The notes: a model not told the origin generated them from the letters alone. Numbered from the stretch's first letter, positions 17,412 to 26,556 are shown. The stretch: 64,000 nt of DNA from Sporofaciens musculi (GCF_009830285.1 NZ_WUQX01000001.1:1550501-1614500), one strand, 5' to 3'. Translations and numbers: made by a program.

Positions 17412-17490
17412 TATGGATAACGAGATGCTGGCACACAAAGGAATTAACTGGTATGCCAAACAGATTTTAAAGAAGATGAACATTTTATAA
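17293..17490 (+). CDS. small 65-residue protein overlapping the DUF3990 gene
   Basis: A 65-residue protein with an AAAGGAGGA site 8 bases before its ATG, the best ribosome site of this pair. It overlaps the end of the DUF3990 frame by 119 bases. The overlap is too long to be ordinary and suggests that the upstream frame has lost its stop. The sequence is mainly helical (VESELANALILFSSGRLT, then WYAKQILKKMNIL) and I do not recognise a family. Position suggests an antitoxin or accessory partner of the DUF3990 protein. A bidirectional terminator follows 15 bases later. Confidence 0.55.
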   Translation: MRKVYTVESELANALILFSSGRLTVGQARQKAKEIAPNYDMDNEMLAHKGINWYAKQILKKMNIL

Positions 17491-17504
17491 TATGTTATAC
17501 CGCG

Positions 17505-17543
17505 AAAAAGGAGAGTTTCCCAAGGGGAGCCCTCCTTTTTTTG
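17505..17543. terminator. bidirectional terminator
   Basis: AAAAAGGAG (17505-17513) pairs with CTCCTTTTT (17532-17540). It has A- and T-tracts on both sides and lies between convergent genes. Confidence 0.8.
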
Positions 17544-17565
17544 TGGCATATATGCCCTAAGCAGC

Positions 17566-18444
17566 CTATTCGTGGGAAAGCTTTAACTCCAGAAATTTAA
17601 GAGTCGCTTCCAGCAGCCTTGATGTCACAGGATTTTTTTCGTCACGGTCGAAATCATGCATATTGTGGGACGCCACAAACCGTTGAGCCCGAAAACGGTT
17701 GCACAACTCCAGAAATTCAGAATAGGGAACATCCGTATCTCCGGTGCTGTGGGCGCAGAACAGGGGACAAGGCAGTTTTTCGCAGGTACGTAAGGTATAA
17801 TCAAGATAGAAAAATTTCTGTCGTCCGGCATAGATTAGGTCAATCCAACTTCCCTTCTGCCTTGCATACACGTAGACGCTGTAATGGGTATCCAGATCTC
17901 CGTTTGTATGTATGCCTGGGGGAACAGCCTTAAGGGCTGTCTCGCTGACAGCGGGAAGCATGTTGTAGTAATTGCTGGGCGTCATAAACCATCCGTCGCA
18001 CAGAAAGCCGTATCCGTAATAAGAGAGGATTCCGGCAGGTTTTTTGTCAAGTTTGCCACGGGCGCCGGCCAAAAGGCACAGATAAGCTCCCGCAGAACGT
18101 CCCCACAAAAAGTAGGGGAGAGGCTCTAAGAAGTTGTTTGCCCCATCTTCCATGTAGAGAGGAAAATTCCTGGTAAAATGGTTGATGGAGGCGCAGACGT
18201 CTTCAAGAATCAGGTCCAGCCTGGCCGACGGTGCAAGGGGATAATCGAATGCAATGATTCGGTATCCGTTTTCCGTCAATAAATGTAAGTGAAGCTCAGG
18301 AAGATCAGACCTTGAGCCGTATAATAATCCGCCGCCGTGGAAATATAAGATACAGGCTTTTGTCTTTACGTCTGTGTCATAATAGATATTGGCATGTTTT
18401 TTGCAATACTCACAGGGGATTAATATTTTTCTGTTTTGTAACAT
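17566..18444 (-). CDS. alpha/beta hydrolase (esterase/lipase-like)
   Basis: A 292-residue alpha/beta hydrolase of the HGGG-type esterase group. The oxyanion motif YFHGGGLLYG is near residue 45, the nucleophile elbow GRSAGAYL mid-protein, the Asp in STGDTDVPYSE and the His in ASHNMHDFD near the end. A longer frame starts at 18462, but AAAGGAG lies inside its first codons. The ATG at 18444, 8 bases after that site, is therefore the likely start. It is divergent from allE and its upstream region carries one AAAA-N3-GGTTGA element (18469-18481). It might act on a ureide ester or amide, but no substrate is evident. Confidence 0.75.
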   Translation of the reverse strand: MLQNRKILIPCEYCKKHANIYYDTDVKTKACILYFHGGGLLYGSRSDLPELHLHLLTENGYRIIAFDYPLAPSARLDLILEDVCASINHFTRNFPLYMEDGANNFLEPLPYFLWGRSAGAYLCLLAGARGKLDKKPAGILSYYGYGFLCDGWFMTPSNYYNMLPAVSETALKAVPPGIHTNGDLDTHYSVYVYARQKGSWIDLIYAGRQKFFYLDYTLRTCEKLPCPLFCAHSTGDTDVPYSEFLELCNRFRAQRFVASHNMHDFDRDEKNPVTSRLLEATLKFLELKLSHE

Positions 18445-18468
18445 TGATGCAACTCCTTTCATGGTATT

Positions 18469-18733
18469 AAAAAGTGGTTGAACGCACAGGCTTTGATTTT
18501 AAATTAATTGTTTAAAAATTAACAAAGATAATGGCGGAAAATTATGCTGCCGGTAAATACCAGTATACCACAAATACCATTGGGTTCAAGAGAAAAAAAC
18601 ACAGAAAACTCCTGCTAAAATAGACAAAATAAAAGGTTCAGTTTTGTCTAAAATGTCAATGGAAATTTTCAGTCTAAAATGTCATAATGTATGTATAAAA
18701 ACCGGTTGACCACAACGACCAAAACTATTTAAT
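18469..18733. promoter_or_regulatory. divergent hydrolase/allE control region with repeated motifs
   Basis: This 326-base gap contains two AAAA-N3-GGTTGA elements (18469-18481 and 18697-18709). It also holds an inverted repeat, TAGACAAAA/TTTTGTCTA (18621-18629 with 18642-18650). A 13-base direct repeat GTCTAAAATGTCA occurs twice, 26 bases apart (18646-18658 and 18672-18684). A possible allE promoter is TTGACC (18706-18711) with TTTAAT (18728-18733). The 26-base direct repeat (about 2.5 helical turns) suggests cooperative binding of a regulator. Confidence 0.55.
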
Positions 18734-18770
18734 CTATCAATTTTTATTTTAAGAAAGTGAGGGACTAACA

Positions 18771-19565
18771 ATGAGTTACTTAAACAATCAGGTTGGATAC
18801 CGCGATGAGCTGTTACAGACACGTTCCATAATCAAGAAAGAGAACTGGGTGCTTCTTGAGCCAGACGGACTTGTAAAGAATGCAATTCCGGGTTATGTGA
18901 ACTGTGATGTAACGATTCTCGGTTCTCCTGCAATGGGCGCTTCCTTCGCAGACTATCTTGTAACCGCACATGCAGGCGGCAAGAAGGAGGGAATCGGCGG
19001 CGACGGAATCGAGACGTTCCTTTACGTAATCGAGGGCGAGGTTACGGTAAAAAATGCAGATAAAGAGGCTGCTCTTACACAGGGCGGATACATTTACTCA
19101 CCAGAGGATAAGCCGGTATCTTTCGAGAATAAGGGTAATTCAGACGTGAAGATTTACCTGTACAGACGCAGATATGAGAAGGTAGAAGGCTTTAGCGCCC
19201 ACACCATCGTTGGAAATGCCAATGAATTAGAGTGGATTTCCTATGAGGGAATGGAGAACTGTTATATTCAGAATTTCCTTCCGACAGATGATTTTGGATT
19301 TGATATGAATATGCATATCCTGAAGTTCCACATTGGCGCTTCTCACGGTTATATTGAGACCCACGTACAGGAGCATGGAATGTTATTCCTGTCTGGTAAA
19401 GCAATGTACAGATTGGATGAGGACTGGGTGCCGCTTAAGAAGGGCGACTATGTATTTATGGATGCATACTGCCCTCAGGCATGCTATGCGGTAGGCGACG
19501 AGGGACGCGAGGAGGTCCTGACATACATCTATTCCAAAGACTGCAACAGAGATGTTGCATTATAA
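18771..19565 (+). CDS. allE: (S)-ureidoglycine aminohydrolase
   Basis: A 264-residue bicupin matching AllE/YlbA. AllE releases ammonia from (S)-ureidoglycine to give (S)-ureidoglycolate. The N-terminal cupin (about residues 60-125) has the GGDGIETFLYVIEGE core. The C-terminal cupin (about 180-250) has ETHVQEHGMLFLSG with the Glu and His metal ligands. It opens the unit allE-allD-allFG-arcC, which runs on one strand, and follows a motif-rich control region. Length agrees with E. coli AllE (about 261). Confidence 0.92.
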   Translation: MSYLNNQVGYRDELLQTRSIIKKENWVLLEPDGLVKNAIPGYVNCDVTILGSPAMGASFADYLVTAHAGGKKEGIGGDGIETFLYVIEGEVTVKNADKEAALTQGGYIYSPEDKPVSFENKGNSDVKIYLYRRRYEKVEGFSAHTIVGNANELEWISYEGMENCYIQNFLPTDDFGFDMNMHILKFHIGASHGYIETHVQEHGMLFLSGKAMYRLDEDWVPLKKGDYVFMDAYCPQACYAVGDEGREEVLTYIYSKDCNRDVAL

Positions 19566-19682
19566 GAAGCGAAAGAGTACGGCGCAGACGCGGCGCTGTA
19601 AAGTACGACAGAACACGGCGTTTAAGCCGTGGGACATTTGCCGCAGTCAGGCGGAAATATTTATAAGGATGGTGGGGACACA

Positions 19683-20735
19683 ATGAAGCTTTCAAGGGAT
19701 GAATTAAAAGGTTTAATGAAAAATAAAATGATGCAGGCAGGTTTAAAGGAGGAGCATGCCGAGCAGACAGCAGAGATTCTTACGTGGTCACATGAGAGAG
19801 GGTATGCCTCCCACGGTGCAGTACGTGTGGAGTATTACAGCGAGAGAATCGCAAAGGGCGGTATCACAAACGACCCGAACATCACATGGAAACAGACAGG
19901 CCCTTGCTCCGGAATCATGGATGGAGACAACGGAATCGGTTACTGGGTAGCGACAAAGGCTACGGAGAAGGCAATCGAGATTGCTAAGGAAAATGGTGTG
20001 GCTATCGTTGGTATGGCCAATATTTCACATACTGGTTCTATCGGCTACTACACAGAGATGTGCGCAAAGGCAGGTCTTGCGGCAATCACATTCTGCCAGT
20101 CCGACCCGATGGCAGTTCCATACGGCGGAACAGAACCGTACTACGGAACCAATCCAATCTCATTTGCGGCTCCTACGGCAGACGAGCGCAACGTGGTATT
20201 CGATATGGCTACTACCGTTCAGGCATGGGGCAAGATTCTTGACAAGCGTTCCCAGGGCGCAGAGATTCCGGCTGACTGGGCAGTAGATGAGAACGGTGAG
20301 CCTGTGACAGACCCGCATAAAGTAAATGCCCTGACACCAATCGCAGGCGCCAAGGGATACGGTCTGATGATGATGGTGGACGTGTTCTCCGGCGTGCTTC
20401 TGGGAGTTCCCTTTGGAAAGCATGTAAGCTCTATGTACCATGACTGCTCAAAGGGGCGTGAGCTTGGACAGATGATTATCGTTATGGACCCAGAGAGATT
20501 CTGCGGCGCAGAGCAGTTTAAGAAGAGTATGTCACAGACTTGTGACGAGCTTGGCGAGATGAAGGCAGCTCCGGGCTACGGCAAGGTATATTATCCGGGC
20601 GAGAGAGCCGTTATGAGGAGAGATAAGGCATATGCATCAGGCGGAATCGAGGTCGTTGACGAGTTAGTTGAATATCTTAAGGGCGACGCGGTTCATTTCA
20701 ATAGATATGACCACAAGAACAGATTTGCAGATTAA
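19683..20735 (+). CDS. allD: ureidoglycolate dehydrogenase (NAD+)
   Basis: A 350-residue enzyme of the LDH2/MDH2 (malate/L-sulfolactate dehydrogenase) family, matching AllD, which oxidises ureidoglycolate to oxalurate. Family marks are the SHERGYASHGAVRVEYY segment, the catalytic ISHTGSIGYY, YYGTNPISFAAP, and AKGYGLMMMVDVFSG near the C-terminus. A longer frame from 19629 is rejected because GGATGGTGGGG sits before the ATG at 19683 and the protein aligns from MKLSRDELK. Choosing the dehydrogenase over a lyase commits the pathway to oxalurate, in agreement with the carbamoyltransferase genes that follow. Confidence 0.9.
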   Translation: MKLSRDELKGLMKNKMMQAGLKEEHAEQTAEILTWSHERGYASHGAVRVEYYSERIAKGGITNDPNITWKQTGPCSGIMDGDNGIGYWVATKATEKAIEIAKENGVAIVGMANISHTGSIGYYTEMCAKAGLAAITFCQSDPMAVPYGGTEPYYGTNPISFAAPTADERNVVFDMATTVQAWGKILDKRSQGAEIPADWAVDENGEPVTDPHKVNALTPIAGAKGYGLMMMVDVFSGVLLGVPFGKHVSSMYHDCSKGRELGQMIIVMDPERFCGAEQFKKSMSQTCDELGEMKAAPGYGKVYYPGERAVMRRDKAYASGGIEVVDELVEYLKGDAVHFNRYDHKNRFAD

Positions 20736-20765
20736 TCAATTTTCTGATTCAGAAAGGGAAAAAAC

Positions 20766-23700
20766 ATGTTAAAAACAGTTGTTAAAAAAGGAAGTTATCA
20801 GGACTCAGTAGTTCTCATGCTTCTGACCAATGAGATTTCTACGATCGAGGGAGTAAAGAAGGTTTCCATTATGATGGCGACTCCGGCAAACAAGGACATC
20901 TTTAAGCAGAGTGGCCTTGACACGGATGAGCTTATGAGCGCCAGCGCCAACGATATGGTAGTCGTTGCAGATATCGACGACGACAGCCTGTTAGATACCA
21001 TCATGGAGCAGGTGGAGGTGTTCCTTAAGAAGCAGTCCGCCGCAAGCGAAGGAAAGAAGGGCGCAGAGAGCGTAAAATCCTGGGACAAGGCTCTTGCAAA
21101 GATGCCGGAGGCGAACCTTGCAGTGATCTCCATTCCTGGGGCATATGCTGCATTGGAGGCAGATCGTGCATTGGACGAGGGCTTGAATGTATTCATGTTC
21201 AGCGATAACGTAACGATTGAGGATGAGAAGGCTCTGAAAGAGAAGGCTCACGCAAAAGGTCTGGCAGTTATGGGTCCTGACTGCGGAACCGGAATCATCC
21301 AGAGCGTGCCGGTTGCATTTACCAACAATGTTGCGCCAGGCTCTATCGGAATCATTGGCGCGTCAGGAACAGGTATTCAGGAATTAACCACCATTATCGA
21401 CAGACTGGGCGAGGGTGTAACCAACGCAATCGGTATCGGCGGACGTGACCTGAATGCAAAGATCGGCGGAATCACCATGATGGACATGATCGACGCCATG
21501 GAGGACGACGACGCTGTAAAGGTGCTGGTAATCGTTTCCAAGCCGCCGGCAAAAGAGGTAAGAGACATGATCTCCGACAGGCTGTCTGATTTCAGCAAGC
21601 CGGTTGTTACCCTGTTCGTAGGCGAGAAGCCGGAGTATCATGAGGAGAACTTCTATCATGCGTACACGCTGGATGAGGCGGCGCGTCTGGCTGTGAGCCT
21701 GGTTCGCGGCAAGGATGTGCCGGAGGCAGAGATTGAGCTTGACGAGTCCACCTTCTACAAGGCAGAGGATAAGAAGACCATCAAGGCATACTATTCAGGC
21801 GGAACCCTTGCAAATGAAGCGGCGATGCTGATTAAGGATGCCATGAACTGTGAAGTTCCGCCGGAGGATATTGAAGGCTACATGCTTCAGTTGGACGGCA
21901 ACGTAGTGGTTGACTTAGGCGACGACGCTTATACACAGGGCAAGCCGCACCCAATGATTGACCCTGCAAAGCGTATCGAGTGTATGCAGGAGGCGGTAGA
22001 CGACGAGTCCACAGGCGTTGTGCTTCTTGACATCATGCTTGGTTACGGCTCTCATGCAGATATGGCCGGCTCTCTGATTCCCACCATCAAGGATCTTCAG
22101 GCGAAAGCAGACGCAGCGGGAAGAAAGGTATTCTTTATCGCAACCGTCTGTGGAACCAGGAGAGATTATCAGGGGTATGACGACGCTGTAAATAAATTAA
22201 AAGAAGCAGGCGTAATCGTCTGTGAGAACAATAAACTTGCCTGCCGTACGGCAATCCGCGCAATCGGTAGAGATTTTGACGAGCCGGCAAAAGAGATCCG
22301 CCCAAAGAAGGTTGTAGAGGTTACAAAGGCTGCGCCGTCCGAGAAGCTAAGAGAGCTTCTGTCTGCGAAGCCGCGTATTATCAATATTGGTCTTAAGAGC
22401 TTCGCGGAAGTGGTAGAGCAGTTCGGATGCGAGGTAGTACAGTACGACTGGATGCCGCCGGCAGGAGGAAATGTAGAGCTGATTAAGACTCTGAACTTCC
22501 TGAGAAATTACGAGGGAATCGACGAACTGAACCGCGCGGTTATCGCCAAGGTGGTTGCAAGTCAGCCGGTACTTAAGGACAATGTACGTGCAAAGGAAGT
22601 GATTCCAGAGTTTGCAGAAAACGGCGGCAAGGTAATCCTTCACGCAGGTCCGCCGGTAGCTTACGAGAATATGCCAGACCCGATGCAGGGTTCTTGCGTT
22701 GGCGCGGTAATGTTCGAGGAGTGGGCTGCCACAGAGGAAGAAGCAAGAAAGATGTTAGAGGGCGGAGAGATTAAGTTTATCCCATGTCACCACTGTAACG
22801 CAGTAGGCCCAATGGGAGGCATCACATCTCCGAACATGGCAGTCTTTGTTGTAGAGAACGAGGCAGGCGGCAACAAGGCATACTGTACCATGAATGAAGG
22901 TATCGGTAAAGTCCTTCGCTTCGGCGCATATGACGAGGAAGTGGTAAATCGTCTTCGCTGGATGAGAGACGTTCTTGGCCCGACCCTTGGAAAAGCGCTT
23001 CGTTCCATGGAGAATGGTCTTGCAATCAATCCGCTGATTGCTAAAGCCGTAGCAATGGGAGACGAGTTCCATCAGAGAAATATCGCTGCATCTCTTGCAT
23101 TTTTGAAGGAGGTAGCACCGATTATCACAGCCATGGAGATGGACGAGAAGGACCGTTACGATGTGATTAAGTTCTTAGCTGATACAGACCAGTTCTTCTT
23201 AAATATTATGATGGCAACAGGCAAGGCTGTTATGGACGACGCCCGCAAGGACACAGACGGAACCATCGTTACCGCTATGTGCCGGAATGGTTATGAATTT
23301 GGTATCCGTATCGCAGGTATGGGAGACGAGTGGTTCACAGGTCCGGTTAATACGCCTCAGGGACTCTACTTTACAGGTTATGACGCTGAGGATGCATGTC
23401 CGGATATGGGAGACAGCGCGATTACAGAGACCTTCGGCGTAGGCGGTATGGCCATGATTGCAGCGCCGGCAGTAACAAGATTCGTAGGCGCCGGCGGTTA
23501 CGAGGACGCCCTTCGCACCAGCAACGAGATGACGGAAATCTGTATCGACAGAAACCCGAACTTCACGGTTCCTACATGGAATTTCCAGGGAATCTGCTTA
23601 GGCATTGACGCAAGACTGGTTGTAGAGAAGGGAATCACTCCTGTTATCAACACCGGTATTGCCAACAAGGTTGCAGGAAGGGGACAGATTGGTGCAGGTA

Positions 23701-23774
23701 CGGTACATCCGCCAATCGAATGTTTCGAGAAGGCTGTAAAGGCCTACGCTAAGAAGCTTGGCTTCGAGGCATAA
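20766..23774 (+). CDS. fdrA: fused AllF-AllG (FdrA + DUF1116) oxamate carbamoyltransferase protein
   Basis: A single 1,002-residue frame joins two proteins that are separate in E. coli: FdrA/AllF (about 555 residues) and YlbE/AllG (DUF1116, about 420). The N-terminal half is acyl-CoA-synthetase-like, with a nucleotide loop IGIIGASGTG near residue 195 and ending near 510. The AllG part begins about residue 530 (RIINIGLKSF) and includes the conserved HHCNAVGPMGGI and GAGTVHPPIE segments. With AllH this is expected to phosphorolyse oxalurate to oxamate and carbamoyl phosphate. I see no internal stop or start at the junction, so the fusion looks genuine. It lies between allD and carbamate kinase, exactly where the reaction belongs. 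Confidence 0.88.
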   Translation: MLKTVVKKGSYQDSVVLMLLTNEISTIEGVKKVSIMMATPANKDIFKQSGLDTDELMSASANDMVVVADIDDDSLLDTIMEQVEVFLKKQSAASEGKKGAESVKSWDKALAKMPEANLAVISIPGAYAALEADRALDEGLNVFMFSDNVTIEDEKALKEKAHAKGLAVMGPDCGTGIIQSVPVAFTNNVAPGSIGIIGASGTGIQELTTIIDRLGEGVTNAIGIGGRDLNAKIGGITMMDMIDAMEDDDAVKVLVIVSKPPAKEVRDMISDRLSDFSKPVVTLFVGEKPEYHEENFYHAYTLDEAARLAVSLVRGKDVPEAEIELDESTFYKAEDKKTIKAYYSGGTLANEAAMLIKDAMNCEVPPEDIEGYMLQLDGNVVVDLGDDAYTQGKPHPMIDPAKRIECMQEAVDDESTGVVLLDIMLGYGSHADMAGSLIPTIKDLQAKADAAGRKVFFIATVCGTRRDYQGYDDAVNKLKEAGVIVCENNKLACRTAIRAIGRDFDEPAKEIRPKKVVEVTKAAPSEKLRELLSAKPRIINIGLKSFAEVVEQFGCEVVQYDWMPPAGGNVELIKTLNFLRNYEGIDELNRAVIAKVVASQPVLKDNVRAKEVIPEFAENGGKVILHAGPPVAYENMPDPMQGSCVGAVMFEEWAATEEEARKMLEGGEIKFIPCHHCNAVGPMGGITSPNMAVFVVENEAGGNKAYCTMNEGIGKVLRFGAYDEEVVNRLRWMRDVLGPTLGKALRSMENGLAINPLIAKAVAMGDEFHQRNIAASLAFLKEVAPIITAMEMDEKDRYDVIKFLADTDQFFLNIMMATGKAVMDDARKDTDGTIVTAMCRNGYEFGIRIAGMGDEWFTGPVNTPQGLYFTGYDAEDACPDMGDSAITETFGVGGMAMIAAPAVTRFVGAGGYEDALRTSNEMTEICIDRNPNFTVPTWNFQGICLGIDARLVVEKGITPVINTGIANKVAGRGQIGAGTVHPPIECFEKAVKAYAKKLGFEA

Positions 23775-23793
23775 GCAGAATAGGAGATATCTT

Positions 23794-24732
23794 ATGGATA
23801 AGAAGAAGGTTGTCATTGCTTTGGGCGGAAACGCCCTTGGCAAAGATATAGAGGAACAGAAGGAAGCCGTAGCAAAGACCGCCAAGGTAATTGTTGACCT
23901 TGCACAGCAGGGCATGGATATTATTGTTACCCACGGCAACGGCCCCCAGGTCGGCATGATTCAGAATGCTATGGATAATCTGATTGTGATGCAGCAGAAC
24001 TATAAGCAGGTGCCCCTTCCTACCAGTGTTGCTATGAGTCAGGGGTATATTGGAATTGATCTGCAAAATGCAATTAAATATGAACTGCTGAGCCGTAAGA
24101 TCGACGGTAAGGTGTCTACCATCTTGTCACAGGTGGAGGTAGATAAGAACGACCCTGCATTTAACAATCCTACGAAACCAATCGGAAGATTTCTGACAAA
24201 AGAAGAAGCGCAGGAAAACGAGAAGAATGGAATCCGCTGCATGGAGGATGCCGGCAGAGGCTACCGTATTGTGGTGGCTTCCCCCATGCCGAAAAGAATC
24301 CGCGAGCTTGAGACGATTAAGACGCTGGTGGGAGCAGGGCATATCGTAATCACCTGCGGCGGCGGCGGAATACCGGTAGTCAGCGACGAAGAAGGACGAC
24401 TTGTGGGAGTCAATGCAGTTATCGACAAGGATAATGCCAGCAGCCTTCTGGCGTCACAGCTTGGCGCGGATCATCTGGTTATTCTGACAGCGGTAGAGAA
24501 GGTTGCCATTAACTGGGGCAAGGAGAACCAGGAGTGGTTATCAGACCTCACGGTAGAACAGGCAAAGGAGTATATCGCCCAGGAACAGTTTGCGAAAGGC
24601 TCCATGCTTCCAAAGGTGGAGGCGGCAATCCGCTTCGCGCAGTCCGGAGAGGGCAGGCACGCGTTAATCACGCTGCTTGATAAGGCCGCGGCCGGAATTG
24701 CAGGAGAAACCGGAACCGTAATACACTCATAG
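23794..24732 (+). CDS. arcC: carbamate kinase
   Basis: A 312-residue carbamate kinase (AllK/ArcC type). Motifs seen are VVIALGGNALG at the N-terminus, VTHGNGPQVG, TCGGGGIPVV, NAVIDKDNAS and KVEAAIRFAQSG near the end. It makes ATP from carbamoyl phosphate and ADP, so it harvests the energy from oxalurate cleavage. A longer frame starts at 23758 inside the upstream gene. ATG 23794 is preferred, with AGGAG just upstream. It is the last gene before a terminator. Confidence 0.93.
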   Translation: MDKKKVVIALGGNALGKDIEEQKEAVAKTAKVIVDLAQQGMDIIVTHGNGPQVGMIQNAMDNLIVMQQNYKQVPLPTSVAMSQGYIGIDLQNAIKYELLSRKIDGKVSTILSQVEVDKNDPAFNNPTKPIGRFLTKEEAQENEKNGIRCMEDAGRGYRIVVASPMPKRIRELETIKTLVGAGHIVITCGGGGIPVVSDEEGRLVGVNAVIDKDNASSLLASQLGADHLVILTAVEKVAINWGKENQEWLSDLTVEQAKEYIAQEQFAKGSMLPKVEAAIRFAQSGEGRHALITLLDKAAAGIAGETGTVIHS

Positions 24733-24753
24733 TCAGGTAACAGGTTTGGCAAG

Positions 24754-24792
24754 AATCTGCCTGCAGGCACCAAAACATGCAGGCAGATTTTC
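24754..24792 (+). terminator. terminator after carbamate kinase
   Basis: AATCTGCCTGCA (24754-24765) pairs with TGCAGGCAGATT (24778-24789), followed by a T-run. Confidence 0.85.
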
Positions 24793-24797
24793 TAATA

Positions 24798-24922
24798 TAT
24801 ACCCAAAGGGCACACCGTAATACATGTCCTTCGGGTAGATGGACTTTGTCCGGCAATGTATCCCCAAGGGCGCACCGCAATGCATGCCCTTTGGGCTGAT
24901 GGACTTCGTCCATTAATGTATG
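24798..24922. repeat. dispersed palindromic repeat, two tandem copies
   Basis: Two adjacent copies (about 24798-24860 and 24861-24922) of a unit of about 62 bases. Each copy has CCCAAAGGGC-type and GCCCTTNGGG-type arms and a GGAC-NNN-GTCC mini-hairpin. The same unit recurs at 41330-41393 and, inverted, at 40814-40872. Confidence 0.8.
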
Positions 24923-24942
24923 AGTAGTTGAGGAGAGGGAAC

Positions 24943-26556
24943 ATGAATATACCAATTAATCTGTTTATGTGGATAATGGCGTTTCTGCCCATTATCGTAC
25001 TGTTGATTTTGATGATAAAATTTAACTGGGGTGCAACGGAGGCTGCACCGGTGGGACTTATGATTACGATTTTCACAGGTCTTGTATTTTTCAAGGCGAA
25101 TATCCGGCTGATTGCAGCGGAGAGCGCCAAGGGAGTCTGGAATGCCCTGATTATCCTAATTATAGTCTGGACGGCAATCCTGATGTATCAGGTGGGTGAC
25201 GAGGCGAAGGCGTTCCTCGTAATCCGCAATGGTATGAGGAAGTTATTGCCCAACGAGCTGCTTCTGGTGCTTGCGATGGGGTGGATATTTGAAAGCTTTC
25301 TTCAGGGAATTACAGGATTTGGGGTTCCGGTTGCCGTGGGCGCGCCGCTTCTTATTGGGATTGGCGTGAAGCCCTTGTGGGCGGTCATCATTCCGCTGCT
25401 TGGTCAGGCGTGGGGCAATACCTTCGGAACTCTTGGAGCTGCATGGGATTCCCTTGCAATGTCGGCTGGACTTACGGCGGGCAGTAAGGAATATCTGGTG
25501 ACGGCAATGTGGACGGCGGCGTTTATCTGGTTTTGGAATGCCATCGGCGGATTTGCCACCTGTTGGTTCTACGGCAAAGGCAAGGCGCTTAAGAAAGGTT
25601 TTCCGGCGGTTGCCCTTATGGCAGTTATCCAGGGCGGCGGAGAGCTTTTGTTAAGCCAGGTTAATACGACCATCTGCTGTTTCGTTCCGGCATGCGTTTC
25701 TTTGATTGTCATCCTGCTGCTTGGAAGGATTAAGATGTACAACGAAGAATGGAGTATTGCCGACAGCCCGATTATGAACCGCGAGTTCGAGGAGCAGGCA
25801 GGGGGAAGCGAGGCTCCCTCCGATATGACTCTTGTACAGGCGTTCGTACCTTATTTCCTGCTTTCAGCCCTTACTCTGATTGTGCTTCTGGTAAAACCGG
25901 TCAATGCATTATTGGGACAGATATCATTTGGTTTGTCGTTTCCGGAGACATCCACAGGATATGGGCATGTGAATGCAGCGGTTGAGAGCTTCTCAGCATT
26001 TACGCCGTTCACCCATGCCAGTATGTTCCTGTTCATATCAGCGCTCGTGGGACTCCTTTATTATAAGAAGCACGGCTGGATTCGCGAAGGCGGAGTGAAG
26101 CGCATTTTTGTAAAATCCGTTTCTATGACCATGCCGTCGGGTATTGCGGTCATTGGCCTGGTTATCATGTCAAAGATTATGGACGGAACCGGACAGACTG
26201 TGGTGCTGGCAAATGGAATCGCTAATGTCCTTGGTAAAGTTTACGTGATTTTGGCGCCCTTCGTAGGACTTCTTGGAACCTTTATGACAGGAAGCAATAT
26301 GAGCTCTAACATCCTGTTCGGCGGCTTCCAGATGACTACGGCCAATCTGCTGAATGTAGACCCGTCCGCAATCTTAGGGGCGCAGTCTGCAGGAGGAGCC
26401 ATCGGAAGCGCGGTAAGCCCAAGTAAGATTATCCTTGGAACCACGACGGCAAGCATCCTTGGCAGAGAGGGCGAGGTTCTCAAGAAGATTATCGCGCTGA
26501 CAGTGCCGACGACCATTGTGATTGGCGCAATCCTGTTTGTGCTGGTAGCCTTGTAG
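24943..26556 (+). CDS. LctP-family permease, candidate oxamate/2-oxoacid transporter
   Basis: A 537-residue multi-pass protein of the L-lactate permease (LctP) family. About 12-13 membrane segments and the conserved FLQGITGFGVPVAVGAPLL and TGSNMSSNILFGGFQ segments are present. Family members carry lactate or glycolate. Its place directly behind the oxamate-forming enzymes suggests it moves oxamate, a close structural analogue of lactate/pyruvate, or glyoxylate/glycolate. This is inference from position. A TTG at 24928 is in frame, but ATG 24943 with AGGAGAGG is better. It is followed by a small membrane protein and the second M20 hydrolase, probably one transcript. Confidence 0.8.
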   Translation: MNIPINLFMWIMAFLPIIVLLILMIKFNWGATEAAPVGLMITIFTGLVFFKANIRLIAAESAKGVWNALIILIIVWTAILMYQVGDEAKAFLVIRNGMRKLLPNELLLVLAMGWIFESFLQGITGFGVPVAVGAPLLIGIGVKPLWAVIIPLLGQAWGNTFGTLGAAWDSLAMSAGLTAGSKEYLVTAMWTAAFIWFWNAIGGFATCWFYGKGKALKKGFPAVALMAVIQGGGELLLSQVNTTICCFVPACVSLIVILLLGRIKMYNEEWSIADSPIMNREFEEQAGGSEAPSDMTLVQAFVPYFLLSALTLIVLLVKPVNALLGQISFGLSFPETSTGYGHVNAAVESFSAFTPFTHASMFLFISALVGLLYYKKHGWIREGGVKRIFVKSVSMTMPSGIAVIGLVIMSKIMDGTGQTVVLANGIANVLGKVYVILAPFVGLLGTFMTGSNMSSNILFGGFQMTTANLLNVDPSAILGAQSAGGAIGSAVSPSKIILGTTTASILGREGEVLKKIIALTVPTTIVIGAILFVLVAL

